Origin: Coriobacteriales bacterium | Lineage (GTDB): Bacteria > Actinomycetota > Coriobacteriia > Coriobacteriales > Atopobiaceae | Reading direction: 5' to 3' | Assembly (NCBI GenBank): GCA_030529625.1 | Contig: JAUMWN010000019.1 | Location: forward strand, 1-35,332 | Length of the DNA stretch: 35,332 nucleotides | Shown here: one piece after another, positions 32,078 to 35,332 of the stretch | Layout: each line of letters begins with the position of its first letter | Numbering within the stretch: position 1 is the first letter of the stretch | Program-made: the position numbers and the translations under genes | Notes under the pieces: generated by a model | Databases searched by the model: none | What the model saw: the letters and a program-made list of their open reading frames with translations, nothing else | Told to the model about the DNA's origin: nothing

Positions 32078-32098
32078 GGAAGCATCCCACATGCACTC

Positions 32099-32134
32099 GG
32101 GGGACAGTCCCCTAAACACAGGGGACTGTCCCCC
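32099..32134. repeat. GGGGACAGTCCCC-family palindrome (locus 4), short form
   Basis: GGGGGACAGTCCCCT (32099-32113) pairs exactly with AGGGGACTGTCCCCC (32120-32134) over a 6-base loop. This is the core of the family without long locus-specific arms. It lies between the converging thiZ and M18 peptidase genes. Confidence 0.9.
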
Positions 32135-32150
32135 CAGCACGGATTGTGTG

Positions 32151-33548
32151 TTATTCCAACGTGAGGAAGGCCTGATATCCGCGATAGGCCTCGAACAGGT
32201 CCGCCTTGGAGATGACCTCCCAGGGGGCATGCATGGAGAGCACGGGCACGCCGCAGTCGATAACGCGCATGCCGTACTTGGCGAGGATGTAGGCGATGGT
32301 GCCACCGCCACCCACGTCCACCTTGCCCAGTTCGGCGGTTTGCCAGCACACGTCGTGCTCGTCCATCACGCGGCGGATAAGGGCGACGTACTCGGCGTCG
32401 GCGTCGTTGGAGCCACCCTTGCCACGTGAGCCGGTGAACTTGTTAAACGTGAGCCCGTGGCCAAGGTATGCGGCGTTCTTGGGCTCGAAGGTGCTGGCAA
32501 AGGCGGGGTCGAAGCCGGCCGAGACGTCACTGGAGAGCATGTGAGACCTGCCCAGGCACCTGCGAAGTGCAAGGGTCCCCTCGCCGTAGCCGGCAAGGGC
32601 AAGGACCTCGGCCACGACGTTCTCAAAGAACAGGCTGGTCATGCCCGTGGCGCCCACCGAGCCAATCTCCTCCTTGTCCACCAGGATGGTGAGCGCGGTG
32701 CGAGCCGGGACCTCGGTAAGGGCCAGCTGCGCGCACAGGCTGGGATAGGCGCACGAGCGGTCGTCGTGCCCGTAGCCCAATATCATGGAGCGGTCAAAGC
32801 CCAGGTCGCGCGCGGCACCTGCCGGCACGATCTCCAGCTCCGCGGAGTAGAAGTCCTCCTCGTCCATGCCATACTTCTGCGAAAGCAGCTCGAGCAGCTG
32901 CGCCTTGGCGGGGTCCTTTTGCTCGTCGTCGCCCTCCACCACGAGCGGCTTGTGGCCTACGAGCAAATCGAGCATCTCGCCCTCGATTACCGTGGCGGCG
33001 TCCTTCTTGAGCTGCTCCTGCGCAAGGTGTATGAGCAGGTCGGTGATCACGAACACCGGATCCTGCGCATCCTCGCCCACGCACACGGGCACCACGGTGC
33101 CGTCCTTCTTTGCGACCACGCCGTGGATGGCAAGGGGCAGGGTCACCCACTGGTACTTCTTAACGCCACCGTAGTAGTGCGTGTCCAGGTAGGCCAGGTC
33201 GTTCTTCTCCTCGACGGGGTTCTGCTTTACGTCCAGGCGAGGGGAGTCCACGTGAGCGCCCAGTATGTTCATACCTTGGGTGAGGGGCTCAGATCCCAGC
33301 TCCATGAGGATGAGAGACTTGCCGCGGTTGGAGGCATACACGCGAGAGCCGGGCCCGAGCTTGGACTGCGCACAGACGACGTCGTCCAGGTTGCGGTAGC
33401 CTGCCGTCTCGGCCAGCGCGATGGCGGAGGCCACGCACTCCCGCTCGGTCTTGTTGTTGCTGATAAACGCCGTGTAGTCGCGCGAGAAGGACTCGAGCTG
33501 GTCGAGCTGGGCGCCGTTGTACTGCTTCCAGGCATTGGGTCGTTCCAT
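32151..33548 (-). CDS. M18-family aminopeptidase (aspartyl aminopeptidase type)
   Basis: A 465-residue cytosolic zinc peptidase that removes N-terminal residues, typically acidic ones, from peptides. Metal and catalytic blocks of M18 are visible: GAHVDSPRLDVK (His99, Asp101), VDKEEIGSVGATG with the Glu pair, SSDVSAGFDP and the C-terminal SMHAPWE. The ATG at 33548 has GGAG six bases before it; a TTG four codons upstream is less likely. It follows the membrane-protein gene by 21 bases on the same strand and is probably co-transcribed from the promoter at 34351-34379. Confidence 0.94.
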   Translation of the reverse strand: MERPNAWKQYNGAQLDQLESFSRDYTAFISNNKTERECVASAIALAETAGYRNLDDVVCAQSKLGPGSRVYASNRGKSLILMELGSEPLTQGMNILGAHVDSPRLDVKQNPVEEKNDLAYLDTHYYGGVKKYQWVTLPLAIHGVVAKKDGTVVPVCVGEDAQDPVFVITDLLIHLAQEQLKKDAATVIEGEMLDLLVGHKPLVVEGDDEQKDPAKAQLLELLSQKYGMDEEDFYSAELEIVPAGAARDLGFDRSMILGYGHDDRSCAYPSLCAQLALTEVPARTALTILVDKEEIGSVGATGMTSLFFENVVAEVLALAGYGEGTLALRRCLGRSHMLSSDVSAGFDPAFASTFEPKNAAYLGHGLTFNKFTGSRGKGGSNDADAEYVALIRRVMDEHDVCWQTAELGKVDVGGGGTIAYILAKYGMRVIDCGVPVLSMHAPWEVISKADLFEAYRGYQAFLTLE

Positions 33549-33569
33549 GTGAGGCTCCAATCGTGTGTG

Positions 33570-34328
33570 CTATGACGTCTGGTCGGCCGCTGCGGGCGCG
33601 TTCTGCGCAGCCGCGTTGGGCTCCTCGGTCGTCTGCGTACTCGTGGGTGACGCGGTGTCGCCCTGGTCGGTCGTGGGGGTCTCAGTGGGTTGTGCGGGCT
33701 GTGCCGGCTCGGAGGGCTCGGGGGTGCTTTGGTTGGTGGGAGTGTTGGTGGGCTGTGCGGTCTCCTGCTGGCCGCCGTCTCCCTCCCAGGTATCCTCCTG
33801 CGTGTCTTCCACCGGATAATACGTCCACTCCTCGCTATAGCTCTCCTCGCCTGAGGTGGACGTCTTGCTGCTCGGGTTCTTGTGCGTGGTGTGCGAGGTG
33901 CTGCTGTCCTCGACAGCGGAGGGGAAGAGGGTGTGTCCTCCCAAGTAGAAGTGCACGCCACGGCCTGCGGTCGACGCGAGGACGAGCGCCGACGAGATCA
34001 GTGAGACCGCAAGCCCGATGGCGACCACGACCTTGCCGTAGCGCCGAGCACGGTCGTAGACCACAGGCTCGTGGTAGACGCCATCTGCGGCGTCGAGCTG
34101 ACTCGAGTCGAGCACGCCCTCGAGCTGGGCGGACCCCTCGATCTCGCGCTCCACCTCGCGGGAGTCCTTGGAGAGCGCCGACGAGGCGATGATCACCGCA
34201 GCCACGCTCGCGCACAGGGCGATGAGAACCCCGCCAATGCCGGTCCAATATATGGGCACGATCGAAACCACGATGGCAATGGCAATTGCCTTGCCCTTGG
34301 GTACGCGTGCGTCTTGCATTCGTTCCAT
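33570..34328 (-). CDS. Membrane protein with Ser/Thr/Pro/Gln-rich C-terminal tail
   Basis: A 252-residue protein. Two close membrane segments (about 12-50) are followed by an acidic soluble stretch (about 52-92) and a third helix (about 97-118). A long low-complexity tail of about 130 residues is rich in S, T, E, P, Q and A (TNTPTNQSTPEPSEP). With three helices the tail may lie outside and act as a wall-spanning, possibly glycosylated stalk. No domain is recognised. GGGAGG precedes the ATG, and a strong promoter lies 23 bases upstream. It heads a two-gene unit with the M18 peptidase. Confidence 0.75.
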   Translation of the reverse strand: MERMQDARVPKGKAIAIAIVVSIVPIYWTGIGGVLIALCASVAAVIIASSALSKDSREVEREIEGSAQLEGVLDSSQLDAADGVYHEPVVYDRARRYGKVVVAIGLAVSLISSALVLASTAGRGVHFYLGGHTLFPSAVEDSSTSHTTHKNPSSKTSTSGEESYSEEWTYYPVEDTQEDTWEGDGGQQETAQPTNTPTNQSTPEPSEPAQPAQPTETPTTDQGDTASPTSTQTTEEPNAAAQNAPAAADQTS

Positions 34329-34350
34329 GCCTGCCTCCCAACGGAAGTCT

Positions 34351-34379
34351 TATATAAGGCAACTCACATCCTATGTCAC
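34351..34379 (-). promoter_or_regulatory. Sigma-70-type promoter of the membrane protein / M18 unit
   Basis: On the minus strand GTGACA (34374-34379; consensus TTGACA) is followed after exactly 17 bases by TATATA (34351-34356). The predicted start leaves a short leader of about 16 bases before GGGAGG and the ATG at 34328. Confidence 0.65.
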
Positions 34380-34659
34380 GAAACTCACCTTCACACGGAA
34401 CGCAAAAAGGTTCCTATGTCCTTTAGAGCGTAGAAGGCGTGTTGCCCGCTTGGGAAGCGGTGCCGAGCAGATATCGGCCGCTTGTTTGCATGACGCCGCT
34501 TCCAGGCGGATGGCACGGTATAGGGGGCGCACATAACCCGCCGACATGGTCCATGCGTACCGCTCACCAATCAGCCTTCGCCAGCAGGCCCATGACGGGT
34601 TACCATGGTCGAAGTTAGGTACCGCTGGTACGCTGTCAACGTTGTTCGGGAGGTAACCA
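34380..34659. other. Leader/promoter region of the aldolase gene
   Basis: About 280 bases without a gene before fba. I found no RNA gene and no well-spaced -35/-10 pair. GGTACCGCTGGTACGC near 34618-34633 is a small repeat. The ribosome site GGGAGG (34649-34654) is strong. Confidence 0.4.
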
Positions 34660-35332
34660 ATGCTCGTTAACGCAACCGCTATGCTTCAGGCCGCCGTAAA
34701 GGGTCACTACGGCATCGCCGCCTTCAACACCAATGACCTCGAGTGGACGCGCTCCATTCTCCAGGCTGCCGAGGAGCTCCAGACTCCGGTCATCATCCAG
34801 TGCACCGCTGGCGCCGCCAAGTGGCAGATGGGCTTCAAGGTCGTCCGCGACATCGTCGCCGACCTCGTTGACTACATGGACATCACCGTGCCGGTTGCCA
34901 TGCACCTGGATCACGGCTCCTACGAGGACTGCTTCAAGGCCATCGACGCTGGCTTCACCTCCATCATGTACGACGGCTCCCACGAGCCCACGTTCGAGAT
35001 GAACCTCGAGCGCACCGCCGAGATCGTGAAGCTCTGCCACGGCAAGGGCATCTCCGTCGAGGCTGAGGTCGGCGGCATCGGCGGCGTCGAGGACGGCGTT
35101 GCCTCCAACGGCGAGCTCGCAGATCCCGCAGAGTGCAAGGCCATCGCCGACCTCGGCGTTGACTTCCTCGCTTGCGGCATCGGCAACATCCACGGCCTGT
35201 ATCCCGACGACTGGGCTGGCCTCTCCATGGACCGTCTGGCCGAGATCAAGGCCGAGGTTGGCGACCTGCCCCTCGTTCTTCACGGTGGCACCGGCATCCC
35301 GACCGCCATGGTCCAGGAGGCCATCGACAACG
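34660..35332 (+). CDS. fba: Class II fructose-bisphosphate aldolase (3' end beyond window)
   Basis: The frame is open from ATG 34660 to the window edge (about 224 residues). It encodes the zinc aldolase that splits fructose-1,6-bisphosphate into dihydroxyacetone phosphate and glyceraldehyde-3-phosphate. MLVNATAMLQAAVKGHYGIAAFN is the usual start. AMHLDHGSYEDC contains the catalytic Asp and a zinc His. MYDGSH, VEAEVGGIGGVEDG and CGIGNIHGLY supply the second metal-site Glu and His, and LVLHGGTGIP the phosphate loop. A related tagatose- or sugar-phosphate class II aldolase is possible but less likely. Codon choice is strongly biased (GCC, ATC, AAG), as in highly expressed genes. Confidence 0.93.
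   Translation, partial: MLVNATAMLQAAVKGHYGIAAFNTNDLEWTRSILQAAEELQTPVIIQCTAGAAKWQMGFKVVRDIVADLVDYMDITVPVAMHLDHGSYEDCFKAIDAGFTSIMYDGSHEPTFEMNLERTAEIVKLCHGKGISVEAEVGGIGGVEDGVASNGELADPAECKAIADLGVDFLACGIGNIHGLYPDDWAGLSMDRLAEIKAEVGDLPLVLHGGTGIPTAMVQEAIDN

Noticed and set aside
22166..32150. Insertion sequence remnants at the GGGGACAGTCCCC palindromes
   Set aside because: No transposase frame or fragment and no target-site duplication was seen. They are described as short non-coding palindromes instead.
34380..34659. Possible tRNA or structured RNA before the aldolase gene
   Set aside because: No cloverleaf, anticodon stem or known riboswitch core could be found.

Overview
The window looks like the chromosome of a high-GC, Gram-positive, host-associated anaerobe of the class Coriobacteriia, most likely an Atopobiaceae/Olsenella-type organism. 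This placement is inferred from gene content and style: cell-wall-anchored pilins with a class B sortase, a water-forming NADH oxidase, glycolytic class II aldolase, DUF362 and HTH/zinc-ribbon proteins, strong GGAGG ribosome sites and abundant palindromic repeats. No rRNA or other taxonomic marker is present, so it stays an inference. I see no tRNA, rRNA, CRISPR array, transposase or phage gene.

Layout. 1-5400: a cut-off Lys/Ala/Pro-rich protein, a signal-peptidase-like protein whose catalytic-lysine position is Gly, a NERD nuclease-like protein with a topoisomerase-type zinc finger, an AT-rich non-coding stretch, a MATE transporter fused to an RsbW-like ATPase domain, an XRE regulator that shares a promoter palindrome with the MATE gene, and a 54-residue membrane protein. 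5550-12760: a pilus/adhesin island on the + strand (two-domain pilin, class B sortase, small anchored subunit, about 1280-residue adhesin), whose members carry non-canonical sorting signals. 12793-13563: an ABC permease of the ThiX/SsuC type directly behind the adhesin.

13600-21110: mixed metabolism. Two Gfo/Idh/MocA oxidoreductases, an AbiEi/DUF559-like protein next to a pair of 73-bp palindromes, LarE without other lar genes, a coupled bcp-yaaA peroxide-defence pair, and a protein joining a PTS EIIB-like domain to a ROK-like domain. 21134-24440: a prephenate-dehydratase-like protein with a lipoprotein signal, an XRE/zinc-ribbon/superoxide-reductase-like regulator and a DUF362 protein. 24583-29088: NADH oxidase and a single-module A-PCP-C nonribosomal peptide synthetase. 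29372-32077: a membrane protein, then a TPP riboswitch controlling thiY-thiZ, which lack a local permease; the permease at 12793 is the obvious partner. 32151-35332: M18 aminopeptidase with a Ser/Thr-rich membrane protein, and the start of class II fructose-bisphosphate aldolase.

Three families of palindromic repeats are interspersed between genes: a GGGGACAGTCCCC family at four loci, the 73-bp GTGGGGCACAAAA pair, and an AGTGGTGTACCACTTTG pair. In the first family the outer arms differ between loci but remain complementary within each locus. The strongest leads for new biology are the MATE-ATPase fusion with its shared operator, the EIIB-ROK fusion, the stand-alone A-PCP-C synthetase with an atypical amino-acid pocket, the exported prephenate-dehydratase-like lipoprotein and the palindrome family.
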